Assembly (NCBI GenBank): GCA_965240325.2
Contig: OZ251223.1
Coordinates: forward strand, 3,968,001 to 4,032,000
DNA length: 64,000 bases
From: Rebecca billardiae RCC1528
Lineage: Eukaryota; Haptophyta
Direction: 5' to 3'
Shown piece by piece: positions 20,924-32,905 of the stretch (its first letter is position 1; every line of letters begins with the position of its first letter). The notes under the pieces are model-generated. The model was not told the origin of the DNA. It searched no databases and saw only the letters and a program-made list of their open reading frames with translations. The position numbers and the translations under genes are program-made.

Positions 20924-21571
20924 GGCTAGGCGCGCCGCGAGCGCCACTCACCCGCCCCGGGTCAGGCAGCGTGATGCTTTACCGCCGCCCACCCCGCGAC
21001 GGCGTGATCGCTCGCGACTCGAGCTCGTTCTGCTCCTTTGCTCGAGAGTTACCCAGCTTGAAGCTTCAGCAGTAATCGCCAACCAACTCGGGAGCCTCAT
21101 AACGATGATAGCACAAACGTCGTCGTTCGTTCAAACGATTAATACCCGTAGCCAACGTCGTTATTGGCCTACTTATTGTTTTCTGGTTGAGATTGCAAAC
21201 CATATTCAAGGCAATGCCATTGGATATTTGATGAACCATTCACATATATTTTTAGCTCATAGGGGCCTCAACCAGAGTACCTTACCGGTAATTACGAGCT
21301 CTTATTAACGATCGTATTATCCCCACATTCATATGCCAGTACCCCCATATTGTGATTTCTTCTCAGGAATTTGTCATTGTTGCATCCGGACTGCGGTGGA
21401 CGAGTGGACATAGTCCGATACTACTCCGGACTCGTCCTAACTCCCACGCGTCGTCAGAGTGTCGACTGTCGAGCTGATCAATATCTCCACACGCATGTCT
21501 CATCGAAGCGCAACCTTGCGATCTCACGCAGTCGTGATCGACGATACTGCCACAAGCCCACAAGTCAGATC
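20924..21571. other. Intergenic DNA with a low-GC block
   Basis: From about 21060 to 21370 the composition drops sharply towards AT compared with the genes on both sides, without microsatellite structure. No protein or RNA was recognised. It could be an organelle-derived insertion or simply spacer. Confidence 0.4.
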
Positions 21572-23572
21572 TCAAGCCAGCGGCAGCCGCGTCGGCTCCG
21601 AGGCGTCGCCGCCGTCCGCGCACGCTGCGATGAGCCGCTCAAAGCCCGCATACAGCGCATCGCGTCGCGAGGCCAAGCGCAGCGCGCCAAATATCGTGGC
21701 GCCACTCACGCACAACAGCGCTCCCGTGCGCACGAGCACGCCCGCTGAGCCGCCGAGCGCTGTCGTCACCGCGTCGAGCACGAGCTCGACGATGCGGTAC
21801 GCGTCAAGCACGAGGGTCGACGCTGCGAGCACGAGCGGCACGGCGCGGCGCGTCGCGAGCGCGCAGCACAGCAGCACGAGGCCCGCCGCGTTGTACGCGG
21901 CCCAGCGCCACGGCTCGTCACGCGGCGGCAGGTCAAGCAGCATGTGCACACCGTACGCGTAGCCGAGCGCGGCCGTGTTCGCCACCCACGACACGCCCAC
22001 CTGCACGCTCTCCGAGGGTGGCTGCGGCGCGCGGCGGAGCACGTGCGCGCTCACGAGCAGCGCGCCCAGCGAGACGGCGGTGAGCGACACGTCCCACGCC
22101 CACAGCCGGCTGACGAGGTGCCCGTCCGCGTGCGCGGAGCAGAGCATCAGCACCAGCCCGAGCATCAGCACGAGCGCGGAGTACAGGTTGGCGGCAGCCG
22201 CGGGCGCGCGCGGCGTCGCTCGGAAGGCGACGTGCGCGCTCGCGGCCGCGTACGGGACGACAGCCGCGCCGAGCACGCCCCCGAGCGCAGAGCGCGTCGA
22301 GCACCGCCGCGCGTCACGCGCGCCACCGAGCTCCACGCCGCTGGCACCAGCAGCGGGGGCGCGCTCCTCCGGCGCCGAGCGCAGCCGCGTGCCCGAGGCG
22401 GTGCCATCCGACTCAAAGATGAGCAGGACGTCGCGCTTGGCCGCCCTCGCCGCCCACGCGACCAGAGACTCGTCCTTGGCGAGCATGCCGTCGTCTGCGG
22501 GCTCGTACTCGCTCTCGGCGCCCTCCTCTGCCGCAGCGGGCGGAGCGGCCGGGTGCGCGCTGCCCGCGGCTTGGGGCGGGTGTGTGCGCGCGCCGTGCGC
22601 GCGGAGACGCCGGCCGTGCGCGCCCGTCGCGCGGCCCGTCGCCTTGATCCACAGCGCGCCGTCGATGGCAGCCAGCGTGGTCGGCTCAGCCAGCTCGCCG
22701 CCTGGCCCTCGCAGCGGCAGAGGCGTCGCCACCGTGCCGTCGATGTGCACGAGCGAGCGCAGCGGCGTCCGCGGGGCGAGCGCGCCGTGCGGCTGCGCGC
22801 CCGTCGCGACAGGCCGAGGCAGCCTCGCCAGCGCGAACACGCCGCGGCCGTCCAGCTCGCAGAAGCACGTGGGTGAGAGGAGGGGCCCCGCGCTGCTGAG
22901 CACGCGCGCGGGCGCGGCGAGCGGCGCGGTGCGGAGGAGGAAGGCCTCGTCCTCGCCAAGCGCCGCGTCGTCGCTCGACGCGGACGGCGCGCCTTCTCCG
23001 GAGAAGACCAGCGCCGAGCCGTCGGCGGCCAGCACCCACGACGGCCGCTCGTCGCGCTCGTTGGTCACGTCGTCCACCCACGCGCGCACGTTGCTGCTGC
23101 CGTTGGTCGTGATGTAGTGCGCGGCCGACCAGCTTGGCGCTTCGGGCCAGGCGGCGGGTGGCTGCGGCGGGCACGCGAGCAGATTGTACGGGACGTACGT
23201 CAGCGTGCAGAAGAGCCCGGCGAGCGCGAGCACCACGAGCTCAGAGCGCTCAAAGCCGCGCGCGCGCCGCGCCGCCGCGCCCAGGGCGGCCGTGTACAGC
23301 GCGCAGATCACACAGCCGAGCACCCAGTGCATCTTTGTCCCCCAGGCGATGAGGACGACGCACGCGACATTGCCAAACGCGCTGCCCAGCGTCCTCACGC
23401 AGCCGAGGACTTCAAGCTCGGTCGACGGCCCCCGCGAGAGCGAGACGGACGCGGACAGTCTGGTGGACTGGACCTGCGCAGCAGGCGCCGCGGCGATGCT
23501 CCCATCGAAAGAAGCCACGGCGGTGTACTTCGCACGCTCGCCCTGCGAAGCACCAGCTGGCTCCACAGCCAT
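21572..23572 (-). CDS. Polytopic membrane protein, unknown function
   Basis: 666 residues from the ATG at 23572; the open frame extends upstream without a better ATG. Two hydrophobic helices lie near the N-terminus (around FGNVACVVLIAWG and LVVLALAGLFCTL). A soluble region of about 250 residues rich in Ala, Pro and Asp follows, then about six further helices (for example LYSALVLMLGLVLMLCSA, DVSLTAVSLGALLVSAHVL and RTGALLCVSGATIFGALRL). No family signature was recognised. A single exon, with codon use like its neighbours, argues for a real gene. It diverges from the esterase-like gene with 228 bp between the ATGs. Confidence 0.6.
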   Translation of the reverse strand: MAVEPAGASQGERAKYTAVASFDGSIAAAPAAQVQSTRLSASVSLSRGPSTELEVLGCVRTLGSAFGNVACVVLIAWGTKMHWVLGCVICALYTAALGAAARRARGFERSELVVLALAGLFCTLTYVPYNLLACPPQPPAAWPEAPSWSAAHYITTNGSSNVRAWVDDVTNERDERPSWVLAADGSALVFSGEGAPSASSDDAALGEDEAFLLRTAPLAAPARVLSSAGPLLSPTCFCELDGRGVFALARLPRPVATGAQPHGALAPRTPLRSLVHIDGTVATPLPLRGPGGELAEPTTLAAIDGALWIKATGRATGAHGRRLRAHGARTHPPQAAGSAHPAAPPAAAEEGAESEYEPADDGMLAKDESLVAWAARAAKRDVLLIFESDGTASGTRLRSAPEERAPAAGASGVELGGARDARRCSTRSALGGVLGAAVVPYAAASAHVAFRATPRAPAAAANLYSALVLMLGLVLMLCSAHADGHLVSRLWAWDVSLTAVSLGALLVSAHVLRRAPQPPSESVQVGVSWVANTAALGYAYGVHMLLDLPPRDEPWRWAAYNAAGLVLLCCALATRRAVPLVLAASTLVLDAYRIVELVLDAVTTALGGSAGVLVRTGALLCVSGATIFGALRLASRRDALYAGFERLIAACADGGDASEPTRLPLA

Positions 23573-23800
23573 CGACAGTCGCGCCCGGTGTGTGTGTGTG
23601 TGCGGTAGTCGCGGCGCGCGCGCGCCGGCGAGGAGAAACCGAGCACGCACGTTGCACGCGGACGCCACGGCGCGACCGCGCGAGCGATCGCTAAATCGGG
23701 CGGTTCGGATTTCGGAGCGTCGCAAGCGATGGCCGCTCGCACTCGACGAGGAGGGCTGGGCGACCACGACAACGAGTAATCTCAGGCCAACGCCCGCCCC

Positions 23801-24952
23801 ATGCAGCAGCGACCTTCGCCGATCAGGCCAACACCCGGCCAGCCAGATGAAGCACAGCCGCTAGTGGGCAGACGAGCTGATGGCGACAGCAGCACCCGTC
23901 TCGGGCGCGCACGCGCGCTCGCGTCCTGCGCCGGCGTGTCGACGCTGCTCGCCCTCTGTGTGTGTGGCGCACTCGTGGCCGCACCGTACGGCGTGCGCAC
24001 GCTGCCGCCTGCGTTGGATTCTACTCGAGCCGGCAGGGCGGCGGACCTGCGAACAGCGCTGCTCAGCTGCCTCCATGACCGTTGGGTCGTCTTCTACGGC
24101 GACTCTGTCTCTCGAGGCATCTTCTTCGACCTGCTCGCCCTGCTCAGCGGCAGCTCCCCAGACTCGCTGCGCGCGAGGCCACACGCGGGTCACAACGCGT
24201 CGTACGATGGCGGGTGCATGGAACGCCGGCTACGCGGTGCTTACAACACGTCGAAGTGCTCGATGTGGGATTATGCGCTCTGCCCAGCGGCTGACGACGC
24301 TGCCCTCGACATTGTCCTCGCCGGTGACGCGGTGGCCATCGAGCGCGGCTCGCGCGGCGCGGCGCCGTCGGCGTGCGGGCACACGGCGCCCCCCGCCGAC
24401 GCGCCCTGTGGACAGGCCCGCAGGCCGCGCACCCGACTGACGTACTACGGGAAGGCGTACGTGTACGAGCCGTGCGTCGATGTGCCCGTCCTCTCCGCGC
24501 TCGGCCGCTCGGATCCGCCGCCCACCGACATTGTGCTGGGCGCAGCGCTGTGGGACATGCTGTACACGCGCTCGCGCGCGGCGTATGCGCGTGGCGCAGA
24601 GGAGCTCATCGCGGCCGTGCGGCGGGCGTCTCCGCAACACACCCGCGTCCACTGGCTCGGCCCTAGCGCGATCGTGGACGAGCGGCTGCCGCCGTGGAAG
24701 GCGCTGCACATGAGCCTGGCCGAGTCGGCAGCGTACGATCAACTCTCGCGCGAGGCCATCAGCAGAGCCGGAGGTCTCCCGGCCGGTGGCAGGTACGTCG
24801 ACCTCTGGACGCTCACGTCGGCACACCCGGAGCTCTGTGAGGACGGCGTTCACTATCCGCGTCTGCTCGACCTCGCGCTCACTGTCCTCGACAACATCTG
24901 CTCGACCGGCGGAGATGATGAGCCGCATCGAGAGCGGAGAGACGCGAGATGA
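23801..24952 (+). CDS. PC-esterase/SGNH-fold protein, type II membrane (TBL/Cas1-like)
   Basis: 383 residues. A single membrane helix at about 41-62 follows a short basic cytosolic tail, as in Golgi type II proteins. The lumenal part has the GDS block VVFYGDSVSRGIFFDLL (100-106 is GDSVSRG), a middle block with ALWDMLYTRS, and a C-terminal CEDGVHYP (346-353) giving the Asp and His of an SGNH catalytic set. This order is typical of the PC-esterase family, which includes plant TBL and fungal Cas1 proteins that O-acetylate or esterify polysaccharides. The acceptor is unknown; a glycan-modifying role in the Golgi is inference. Confidence 0.78.
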   Translation: MQQRPSPIRPTPGQPDEAQPLVGRRADGDSSTRLGRARALASCAGVSTLLALCVCGALVAAPYGVRTLPPALDSTRAGRAADLRTALLSCLHDRWVVFYGDSVSRGIFFDLLALLSGSSPDSLRARPHAGHNASYDGGCMERRLRGAYNTSKCSMWDYALCPAADDAALDIVLAGDAVAIERGSRGAAPSACGHTAPPADAPCGQARRPRTRLTYYGKAYVYEPCVDVPVLSALGRSDPPPTDIVLGAALWDMLYTRSRAAYARGAEELIAAVRRASPQHTRVHWLGPSAIVDERLPPWKALHMSLAESAAYDQLSREAISRAGGLPAGGRYVDLWTLTSAHPELCEDGVHYPRLLDLALTVLDNICSTGGDDEPHRERRDAR

Positions 24953-25388
24953 CCCGTCCAGCCGACCGATGATCAGCGAGCCCGGCTCAGACTGCGTCCT
25001 GCGCGGAGCCTGCCGACCGATGCAGACCAAGCTCGAGACCGAGCTCGAATTTCTGCGCCAAGTGCAGCGGCGCAGACGTCGAGTTTGGCATGTCCCTCGA
25101 CTTCTTCTGGAGCCCGCAAGCCACCGCCTAGCCGTCAGAACGCACCCAAGCGCGGCACGGCCGTCATCGCACGATGGCGGCAGCATCAAGCAGGTTGTCA
25201 GGATGAGTACCCTTCCAGTATGCGCCTATGCGGGTAGACCTTGAGCGAACTATCATACAGTATGCCCATATTCGCAAGCCAACTTGACTGAGATGTATAG
25301 CAATGCAAGTAAAAACGGGATCTGTGCTATCGGCGTTCTCGATCAATCAGCATGGTGGTTACGGCGTTGGTCATAATTGCTACGCACC
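24953..25388. other. Short intergenic spacer before the channel gene
   Basis: No gene or RNA recognised. The spacer holds the presumed promoter of the large channel gene. Confidence 0.5.
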
Positions 25389-28300
25389 ATGCGCCGCCGC
25401 CGGACACTCTCCACTGGTTCCGGGACCGCCTCCCTTGAGGCTGTTAACAGAGGGCAGGGAGGGCTTCTCCAGGGAAGCCCCACTGCCCCGCGCGAGCGCC
25501 AACCGCGGGCCCGTATGGCGGCGGACACCGCCGATCCGAGCGGTGGCCCCGCGGCGCAGGTGAGGGGTAAAGGCGCCCCTCCGAGAACCATCGACGCCGC
25601 TGGCGCCGCAGGCGACGATGCGGTGCGCGCGGCGCCTGCGCGTGATCGTGCTGATTGCGGCTGCGCGTCTGACGCGCGCGTTGCCGTGCCGCTGACGCGG
25701 GCCACGGCTCACTACGTGCGCTGTCGCGCGCCTCGCTCCGTCGCTGACGCGCAGGGGGACGTCCCGGTCGTGGACCACACCTTCGTCAGCCCACTGGGGA
25801 GGACGTACTCGGGCTCGTCGTGGGGATGTCTGCACGCGCGCCATCCGGTGCGCCGCGCGTCCATCGCCATAATCGAGTGGCCGTACTTCGACCGGATCGT
25901 GCTGCTGCTCATCTGCACGAATTGCCTGTTCCTCGCGCTCGAGCCCGAGCTGCCCCAGCTGCTCGCCAGCACCGAGCTCGTCTTCACCAGCGCGTTCACG
26001 CTCGAGCTGCTCTTCAAGGTGACGGCGATGGGGTTCCTCCGGCAGCGCACCGGCTACCTGCGCGACGCGTGGAACTGGCTCGACTTCGCGACGGTGGTGG
26101 CGGCGTGGGTGCCGCTCATATTCGCCGACTCGAACGTCTCGCTCAACGCGCTGCGCACCGTGCGCATCCTCCGCCCGCTGCGCACCGTGAACCGCATCCC
26201 GGGCATGTCGCTGCTCGTGCGCTCGCTGCTCATGTCGGTGCCCAAGCTGGCCAACGTGGTCGTGCTCTCGTCGTTCGTGTTCCTCGTGTTCGGCATCATC
26301 GGCGTGCAGGTGTTCGCCGGCCGGCTGCACTACCGCTGCGCGGACGCGATCACGGGCGAGCTGCCCGACGCCGAGGGCACGACGATGTGCTGCCCTGCCG
26401 ACGTGTACGGCGAGGAGCCGTGCGCGAGCGCGCGCAGTTGTCTGCCGGGCGAGCGCTGCGTGTTTGCGAACGAGAACCCGTCGAACGGCGTGAACTCGTT
26501 CGACTGGATCGGGCCGGCGGTGATCACGATCTTCCAGTGCATCACGCTCGAGGGCTGGGTCGACACGATGTACATGGTCATGTCCACCGTGTCGATGTGG
26601 GCGTGCGCGTACTTCCTGCTGCTGATCATCATCGGCGCCTTCTTCATGGTCAACCTCTTCCTCGCGGTCATCGCCGACTCGATGCACCAGGCGACGGAGC
26701 AGGACGAGAAGGAGACGGTGGAGAGGGCGCGCGCGACCGCCGCAGCCGCCGCCGCGAGCGCGCGCGAGGAGGCGAGGGCCTCCGCCGCGGCCGAGGCCGG
26801 CGGCGCGGGCACGCACGGCGGCAGCCGAGCCGCGTCCAACGCGGTCTCGCCCGCGCCCTCGAGCGAGGTCCCCTCGCGCCGCGGCAGTGGCAACCCGCTC
26901 GGCCCGGACGACGTGCCCGCCCGCGCGGCGGCGCAGCTCCGCGCGAGCGGGTTCACCGACGCGCCCTCGAACACCGCGGACTGCGGCTCGCGCCGCAGCT
27001 CGGCGGCGGCCGGCTTGTCGGCGGCGCTCGGCTCGCGGCGCGGCTCGAACGCGTCGTCGGTCGCGACGCCGGCGCGCGCCGGCGCGACCTCGCCCGGCCC
27101 CGCGGCGGGGGCGACGACGCCGGGCCAGGGCGGGCCCGCGGCGACGGGGCGCGCGAAGACGATGGCGGTGATCCGCCGCGTCTCGAAAGGGGCGATCGTC
27201 GTGCCGCGCCACGGCATCCTCAAGCGCGCGGGCAGCGGCAGCTGGCAGCTCGGCAGCAGCCGGCAGCTCGGCGCGCTGCAGCGCGCGTACCTGCCGCTGC
27301 AGCGGGCGTGCGCGCGCGTGTGCACGCACCGCCGGTTCTCGCACGCGGTGTTCGCGCTGATCTTCATCAACACCGCGCTGATGGCGATGGAGCACCACGG
27401 CATGTCCGACGGCTTCGCCGAGGCGCTGTCCTGGGGCGACTTTGTGTGCACGGCCGCGTTCAGCGTCGAGATGGTGCTCAAGCTGCTCGCGCTCACGCCG
27501 CGCGGGTACGCGGCCGAGCGGTGGAACGTGTTCGACGGCGTGGTTGTGGTCGTCTCCTGGCTGGAGTACGCGCTGTCGAGCTCGGCCGTGAGCGTGCCCG
27601 GCGTGCGGCTCTCGGTGCTCCGCGCCTTCCGGCTGCTGCGCGTCGTGAAGCTGATGCGCCGGCTGCGCGGGCTGCAGATGATTGTGCGCACGGTGACCGA
27701 CTCGGTGCAGCAGATCGGCAACCTGAGCGCGATCCTGCTGCTGGTGATCTTCTGCTTCGCGCTGCTCGGGATGGAGATGTTCCGCGGCGAGTTCACGCCC
27801 GCGAACGGCTTCGCGCCGCTCGTGCCCGTGCCCACCGCCCAGCCGCCGCGCGAGGTGCCGGCGGTGCCGTACCACTTTGAGAACTTTGTGTACGCTTCCA
27901 TCACCATCTTTGTGGTGCTCTCGGGCGAGAACTGGAACGAGGTGTTCTTCGAGGCGACGCGCGTGTCGTTCTGGCTGTCGAGCGTGTACTTCACCACGCT
28001 CGTCATCATCGGCAACTTCGTCGTGATCAACCTCTTCATCGCCATCCTGCTCGGCAACTTCGAGTCGAACAACCGGCCGCCGCCGCCCGCGCCCACGCCC
28101 GCAGGCTCGCCCGAGCTGCACGACCGGCTCAGGGCTGGCGGCGGCAAGGAGGCGTGGCCGCGCGAGCCGTCGCCCACGGCCTCGGGCAAGCAGCTCACGT
28201 TCGCGGAGAAGCCCGATGTGGCGGGCGGCGCGAGCAGCGACCCCTCGTCCGCGTCGGGCGGCGCGGGCGCGCCACGGGCCGGCGGCGACGGCGCGGCGGC

Positions 28301-31300
28301 GGGCGCGAGCGCGCAGCCGCAGCGCGCGCTGCTGCCGCTGCCGACCGCCGCAGACATGCACGCCGTGCGCCGGGCGACGACGGACCCGTCGGCGATCGCG
28401 TCGGCGCGCGCGGCGAATAGCGTGGCGCTCATCGCGCCGAGAGCGACGCCGCCCGGTGACTCGCCCGCCTCCGAGCTCAACGCGAGTGCCGGCGGCGCGG
28501 GCGGCGCGCAGGTGCAGCGGCTGACGTCGCAGTCGGCGCCGCGCACGCGCTCGGCCGCGCAGGTCGCGCCAGAGGCCCCGCACGTCGTGATGGCCGGGCT
28601 GAACATGTCGCGGCCGCTCGCGGTGGCTTCGAGCGAGCCGAACCTGAACCAGATCAGCCTGCCCAACCAGATCAGCCTGCCCGCCGACGACGACGGCGGC
28701 TTCCTGCGCCCGCTCCCCGACAGCCCGTACTCGCAGCACCACAGCTTCCACACAAAGCCGGCCGCGCCCGCGCGCGCCAAGAGCAGCGGCGCGCGCAACT
28801 TCCTCAAGTTCACGCGCGACACGGGCGTGGGCGGGCCGGCCGCGAGGGTACGCTCGAGCTCGGAAGGCTCGTCCGGCGCGGCCGTCGGCGAGCGGCGCAG
28901 CTCGGGCTCCGCGCCGGCCATGCCGCGGCAGAAGGGCACGCGCGCCGCGCGCCCGTCGGGCGTGACCGACGTGCCGATGCGCGTGCTCTTCAACGCGCTC
29001 TCGCGCGTCGGGCTGGGCGACTACACGGAGCGCGACCACGCGCTCTTCGTCTTCCCGCCGGACCACCCGGTGCGCGCGCGCGTGATCGCGCTGGTGAGAC
29101 ACCCGTACTTCGACCGCGCGGTGCTCGTCGTCATCGCCGTCTCCTCGCTCGTGCTCGCCGTCGACCACCCGGCGTACGCGGTCGCGTGCGTGCAGCGGGG
29201 CGAGCAGTGCGTGGAGTACGAGGTGCTCAACGGCCTCTCGCTCGGCTTCACCGTGCTCTTCGGGCTGGAGCTGTGCCTCAAGGTGCTCGCGTCGGGGCTG
29301 CTGCTGCACAAGCGCGCGTACCTGCGCAACGGGTGGAATGTGCTCGACGGCTTCGTCGTCGTCGTCTCGCTCGCCACCGTCGACGCGACCGGCTCAATCA
29401 AGGGCCTCAAGGCGCTGCGCGCGCTGCGTGCGCTGCGCCCGCTGCGCGTGATCTCGCGGTCGGAGGGGATGCGCACGGTGGTGACGGCGCTGCTCCGCGC
29501 GGTGCCCGGCGTGATCAACGTGATGACCGTCGCCGTCCTCTTCGTCCTCGTCTTCGGCATCCTGGGCATGCAGCTCTTCTCCGGCCGGTTCGGCTCGTGC
29601 TCCGACCCCGAGCGGCTCACGCGCGCGGCGTGCGTGGGCGAGCACCGCGTGCTCGACGAGGGCGGCGTCGCGCGCGTGCTGCCGCGCGTGTGGCGCAACC
29701 CGATGTTCGGCCACTTCGACCACCTCGGCGCGGCGATGCTCGTGCTCCTCGAGATGTCCACCCTCGAGATGTGGCCCGACGTGATGTTCCAGGGGATGGA
29801 CGCGATGCCCGACAAGGACGTGGCGCCCTCGCGCGACGCGTCGATCGGCCACTGCCTCTTCTTCATCGCGTGGGTGATCATCGGCGCGTTCTTTATCTTC
29901 AACCTGCTGGTGGGCGTGGTGATCGACAACTTCAACCGGATCAAGGAGCTGCAGACGGGCTCGGCGCTGCTCTCCAACGACCAGAAGGCGTGGATGCGCA
30001 CCGTGCGCACGGCGCTCACGTTCCGGCCGCGGCGCGGCGACAAGCTGCGCGGCGGCAACAGCTGCCGCGGCTCGCTCTCCGCGCTCGTGCAGTCGGAGCG
30101 CTTCGAGCGCGGCGTGATGGTGGTGATCGTCGCGAACGTGTGCGTGATGGCGACGTACCACTGCGTCCCCGACCCGGAGCGCGGCGTGTGCGACGAGGTG
30201 TGTGCCGCGCCGCCGCGCGCGCCGCGCCGCCGCGCGCGCCGCGCGCCGCGCCCGGCCCTCCGCTCACGCGCCCGCGAGTGCGCTCGCGCCGCCTCGCGCG
30301 CGCGCGCGCGCGCAGGACCCCCAATGGGCGGTCGTGTGGCGCGTGTTCAACACGGGCTTCTTCTGCGTGTACGCGCTCGAGGCGGGCCTCAAGATCGCCG
30401 CGCTCGGCCCGCGGCTGTACGGCTCGTCCGCGTGGAACTGCTTCGACGGCACGCTGGTCGTGCTCTCGGCGTTCGACCTCGCGATCGACGCGGGCGGCTC
30501 GGCGCTCTCGGGGCTGCCGATCAACCCGTCGTTCCTGCGCGTGCTCCGGCTGATCCGCGTCGGCCGCATCCTGCGCCTCGTGAAGCAGGCCAAGGGCCTG
30601 CGCGCGCTGCTCACGACGATCGTGCTCTCGCTGCCCTCGCTCGCCAACGTGACGTCGTTGCTGCTGCTGCTGCTGTTCGTGTACGCGGTGCTGGGCGTGC
30701 AGCTGTTCTGGAGGGTGGCGCCGGGCGACTTCCTGAACGAGTACGCCAACTTCACGCAGTTCTGGTGGGCGCTGCTCACGCTCTTCCGCTGCGTCACCGG
30801 CGAGTCGTGGAACGGGCTGATGCACGACTGCATGGTCGAGGAGGCGCACTACCCGGAGCGCTGCTCGGACGAGGACGGCACGTGCGGCTCGTGGGCGGCG
30901 GTGCCGTACTTCGTCACGTTCACGCTGGTGGGCTTCTTCGTCTTCCTCAACCTCGTGATCGCCGTGATCCTCGAGAACTTCACCGACGCGGAGGAGCTCG
31001 ACGGCGTCCAGTCGGTGCCAAACTCGCTGCTCGAGCAGGTGCGCGCGCGCCGTGCGCGCCGCGCGCTGCGCTCGCGCGCACGCGCGCTCGCGCGCGTGCG
31101 CGCGCCACCCGCGGCCGCCCTCCAGCGCGCGGTGGGGGGCCGCGCTCACCCGTCCGCCTGCGCCCCGCCGCGCGCCTGCTCGCGCCGCGCAGTTCACGCA
31201 GATGTGGTCGGCGCTCGACCCCGACGCGAACGGGCTGATCAGCGTCGCCGAGTTCGAGAGCGTGCTGCGCGACCTGCCGACACCTCTCGGACTGCGGGAG

Positions 31301-32905
31301 CCGGGTGCGACCTCGCCGCCCTCGCGCGCCGAGGTGACGGCGAAGCTGCGCCGGCTGGACATCCCGGTGCGCGACGGCGAGGTGTCGTACCAGGAGTCCC
31401 TCCTCGCGCTGCTGCGCGCCGCGTCCGACGCCCCCGTCGAGCTCCCCGCCGGGCTGCCGATCACGGACAAGCTCGAGTCCTACATCGCCTCCTCGCAGAA
31501 GCGCGCGCGGCTCGAGATGAGCTCGGCGCACTCGACGCTGGCGGAGGAGGAGGCGGCGCGCTCGCTGCAGGTGCGCGCGCACGCCGCCGCGCACGCCGCC
31601 GCGCACGCCGCCCCAGCCCACGCACGCCCGCCGCCGCGCACGCCGCGCCACGCCCCCCGCCTCGCGCGTGGCGCGCGCAGGCCGCGTACCGAGGGCGCAA
31701 GGCGCGGCAGGTGCTCGCTGACCGGTCGCGCACCGCGGCGTCCGACCTCGAGGAGTGGGCCTCGGCGGTGGAGCTGGCGCGGTACCAGCCGCCGCGCGCC
31801 GGGCAGATGCGCGTGCGGCTGCAGCTGCCCGCCAAGCAGCTGTACGTCGACAGCGACCGCATCGGCATCTGCCTGCGCCCGCTCATCAGCCTGCGCGCGG
31901 CGCAGGCGCCGACCTCGCAGGACGGCGGCGCCATCCCAGACTGGGAGTGGATGCCAGTGCAGATGATCCGCCTCTCGCTCGAGAAGTCGGGCGACGGCGC
32001 GCGCGGGGGCAGCGGCGCGGAGTCGGACGGCGCGGACTCGCACGACGGCTCGGCGCTGCCCGCCGACCCGACCGTCGCCGCGGGCCTCTCCGACTCGGCG
32101 AGCAGGAGGCTGATGGTCGTCGAGCTCGTGCTGCCGGACGGCTGCCCGCCGCCGCCGCTCGACACGATCGCGCCCGACCCGCACAGCGCGCTGCGCGAGA
32201 TCCGGGACAGCGGCTACTGTGCGCGCGCCGCCCGGCGGCGCGGCTCGATGGCGTGCGCGCGCACGCGCGCCCGCCCTCCCGTCCTGAGCGCGCCCCGCCC
32301 GCCGCCCCGCCCTCCGCCGCGCGCGTGCCTGCCTGTGCCGCCTGTGCCGCCTGTGCCGCCTGTGCCGCCTGTGCCGCCTGTGCCGCCTGTGCCGCCTGTG
32401 CCGCCTGTGCCGCCTGTGCCACCTGTGCCGCCTGTGCCGCCTGTGCCGCCTGTGCCGCCTGTGCCGCCTGTGCCGCCTGTGCCGCCTGTGCGCAGACGAG
32501 CGGCTCAAGCACGACCGGCGGGGCGCCAACACCGAGGGCATGTTCCTCGGCGCGCTCTCCACGTCGCCCAGAAACGGGAGCCGCTTCTCGGCCGCGAGGA
32601 ACAGCTCGGGGAGCTTCTCGCTCCTCAAGCAGCAGTCGGTGCCCGACGGCTTTGGCTCCAACGCCGGCGACGACCGGCCCACACTGCCGCGCAGCGCCGA
32701 GTCTGCAGACCACGTCAGCGCCGGCACCGCGCCGGGGCGCACCTCGTCCGACGACAAGGCGCACGGCGGCGCCGGGCGCTCCGGGAGCGTGTCGGCCGAG
32801 TCGGTCTCTGAGGCTGGCGACGACAGAATAGCGACGCCGCACGGGCCGAGCCAAGCCGCCGGTTCGGATACCACCGGCAGCCGGCTGAGCCGCGGGGGCA
32901 GATGA
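25389..32905 (+). CDS. Four-domain voltage-gated calcium channel alpha subunit
   Basis: Exons 25389-30197, 30316-31038, 31193-31570, 31681-32218 and 32496-32905 give about 2285 residues. Each of four repeats has S1-S6, an Arg-rich S4 (for example LRTVRILRPLRTV in I and LRVLRLIRVGRILRLVKQ in IV) and a pore loop. The filter glutamates are E388 (TLEGW), E847 (SGENW), E1460 (TLEMW) and E1766 (TGESW), an EEEE ring as in Ca2+-selective CaV channels. After repeat IV come an EF-hand (DPDANGLISVAEF, about 1853) and an IQ motif (LQAAYRGRKAR, about 1969). That motif is split by the third intron and rebuilt by splicing, which supports the model. Intron 1 lies within the S1-S2 region of repeat IV. The I-II and II-III loops are long, Ser/Ala rich and poorly structured. 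No NaV-type inactivation motif was seen. In the plasma or flagellar membrane it would carry calcium on depolarisation. Confidence 0.93.
32336..32490 (+). repeat. 9-bp minisatellite inside the last channel intron
   Basis: About 17 tandem copies of CTGTGCCGC (one unit reads CTGTGCCAC) fill most of the 277-base intron 32219-32495 and run directly into the acceptor CTGTGCGCAG. Confidence 0.9.

Noticed and set aside
18971-20929. 652-codon plus-strand frame opposite the DYRK gene
   Set aside because: Antisense shadow of a GC-rich gene; composition is Arg/Ala/Val repeats with no domain, while the minus strand encodes a full kinase.
25380-29309. 1309-codon minus-strand frame opposite the calcium channel
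   Set aside because: Antisense shadow; His/Arg/Glu-rich, no domains, and the other strand encodes the channel.
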